Origin: Sulfurovum sp.
Lineage (GTDB): Bacteria > Campylobacterota > Campylobacteria > Campylobacterales > Sulfurovaceae
Assembly: GCA_015661535.1 (NCBI GenBank)
Contig: DQVY01000283.1
Span: forward strand, 1-15,752
DNA length: 15,752 nt
Direction: 5' to 3'
Shown here: positions 15,115-15,752 of the stretch, in pieces
Numbering within the stretch: the first letter of the stretch is position 1
How the letters are laid out: each line of letters opens with the position of its first letter
The notes under the pieces: generated by a model
The model's database searches: none
The model's input: the letters and a program-made list of their open reading frames with translations, nothing else
What the model was told of the DNA's origin: nothing
Position numbers and translations under genes: made by a program

Positions 15115-15132
15115 CAGAGCCTTTGGGCTCTG
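15115..15132 (+). terminator. Stem-loop 1 after actP
   Basis: CAGAGCC-TTTG-GGCTCTG is a perfect 7-bp GC-rich stem with a 4-base loop, 12 bases after the actP stop. There is no T-run after it, so it may stabilise or process the 3' end of the actP mRNA rather than terminate transcription. Confidence 0.5.
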
Positions 15133-15135
15133 TTG

Positions 15136-15177
15136 AATGATTTGCCTACCTCAGTATGCTGATGTGCGCAAATCATT
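15136..15177 (+). promoter_or_regulatory. Stem-loop 2 in the leader of the cNMP/CBS protein gene
   Basis: AATGATTTGC (15136-15145) and GCAAATCATT (15168-15177) are a perfect 10-bp inverted repeat. Inside it TCAG-TATG-CTGA (15151-15162) forms a smaller stem, leaving symmetric 5-base internal loops. The structure lies three bases after stem-loop 1 and ends nine bases before the AAGGAG ribosome site (15187-15192) of the next gene. It could be an RNA control element or a protein-binding palindrome. Confidence 0.5.
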
Positions 15178-15198
15178 TAGAAGACAAAGGAGAATTTT

Positions 15199-15752
15199 GT
15201 GATAGCACTACTGGACAAACTCAAAGAACATTTACCCTTTTCACTTTTGAGCAGGGAGGAGCATTTTTCCATTGAGTCTTCTGCCCAAATTGCCTATTAT
15301 CCTAAAGATACACGTCTCTTTACATCCGGTGAAAAACCCGAAAATCTCTACTATGTCATCAAAGGTTTGGTTGAATCCAAACAAGACAGCATACTCATAG
15401 ACATGTACAATGAAGATGACACCTTCGCAGGTATTGAACTCATTGAAGATCAACCCTCAACATATGACTACGTGGTACAAGAAGAACTCATTTGCTATGA
15501 ACTTCCCAAAGAGGTATTTTTAAAGCTTTGCGAAAGCAATCAGGCTTTTAAAGCTTACTTTTTCTCTTCACTGCTAGAACGTATAGAGATGATTAAAGAA
15601 CGTAAAGAGTCTGGAAAAATGGCAGATATGATGGTGGCACGTGTCGATGCAACACTTCTCCATGACATTTGTATCGTTGAACACACGATGGATATTGTAG
15701 AAGCACTTGCAAAAATGGAAAAAGAAAAAGCCTCAGCACTACTTGTAAAAAA
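15199..15752 (+). CDS. cNMP-binding/CBS-domain regulatory protein (DUF294 nucleotidyltransferase type), 3' end missing
   Basis: The frame begins at a GTG with a good AAGGAG site six bases upstream and is open to the window end, giving 184 codons. Residues about 14-130 are a cyclic-nucleotide-binding-like domain (AYYPKDTRLFTSGEKPENLYYVIKG at 32-56, split by a turn, then the DDTFAGIELIEDQP segment). A CBS domain begins near 146 (MVARVDATLLHDICIVEHTMDIVEALAKM). This order is that of proteins that continue with a second CBS and a DUF294/GlnD-like nucleotidyltransferase region. They are often encoded beside actP and are presumed to sense nucleotides. The nucleotidyltransferase part is outside the window, so that assignment is inferred from the family pattern. 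Confidence 0.8.
   Translation, partial: MIALLDKLKEHLPFSLLSREEHFSIESSAQIAYYPKDTRLFTSGEKPENLYYVIKGLVESKQDSILIDMYNEDDTFAGIELIEDQPSTYDYVVQEELICYELPKEVFLKLCESNQAFKAYFFSSLLERIEMIKERKESGKMADMMVARVDATLLHDICIVEHTMDIVEALAKMEKEKASALLVK

Overview
The window looks like chromosomal DNA of a free-living, low-GC Campylobacterota (epsilonproteobacterium), probably close to Sulfurovum or Sulfurimonas. This rests on the gene content and style: a type II sulfide:quinone oxidoreductase, an OprD-like epsilonproteobacterial porin, a group III truncated hemoglobin, a RibB with a degenerate cyclohydrolase-like tail, and an ActP locus with a cNMP/CBS protein behind it. The genus is inferred, not proven.

Left part (1-2463): the 3' part of a sulfide:quinone oxidoreductase gene (+) faces a class I-like polyphosphate kinase 2 gene (-), with two stem-loops between them. 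Divergent from ppk2 is a cysteine-rich CopZ-type iron-sulfur/zinc protein that lacks the copper-binding HMA domain.

Zinc/metal uptake block (2493-5179, all -): znuA, znuC and znuB lie in a tight operon. One base after the znuB stop there is a very small Gly/Val-rich lipoprotein gene. The 3' end of znuC is built from a palindromic dispersed-type repeat read through in frame. Upstream of znuA there is a 10-bp-arm inverted repeat and an extended -10 so close to the ATG that the mRNA may be leaderless.

Middle (5243-8026): a secreted DUF2092 protein (-) diverges from a truncated hemoglobin gene (+). The hemoglobin gene has a perfect FNR/CRP-type site placed 41.5 bp before its predicted start of transcription. 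It converges with an enolase-superfamily dipeptide epimerase (-). Next come two identical initiator tRNA-Met genes and tRNA-Gln(TTG) on the minus strand, driven by a textbook promoter with a GC-rich discriminator.

Right part (8183-15752, all +): ribB with a degenerate C-terminal domain, then a Cache-domain histidine kinase and an OmpR-type response regulator, then an outer-membrane porin, a DUF485 protein and the acetate symporter ActP. Last comes a partial gene for a cNMP-binding/CBS regulatory protein, preceded by two consecutive stem-loops. The kinase-to-ActP stretch reads as one sensing-and-uptake module for acetate or a similar small carboxylate: the kinase senses in the periplasm, the regulator controls, the porin admits solute through the outer membrane, and DUF485/ActP carry it across the inner membrane.

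I see no CRISPR array, prophage or transposase gene. The least explained elements are the repeat inside znuC, the small lipoprotein gene, the double hairpin after actP, and the degenerate domains of RibB and the kinase.
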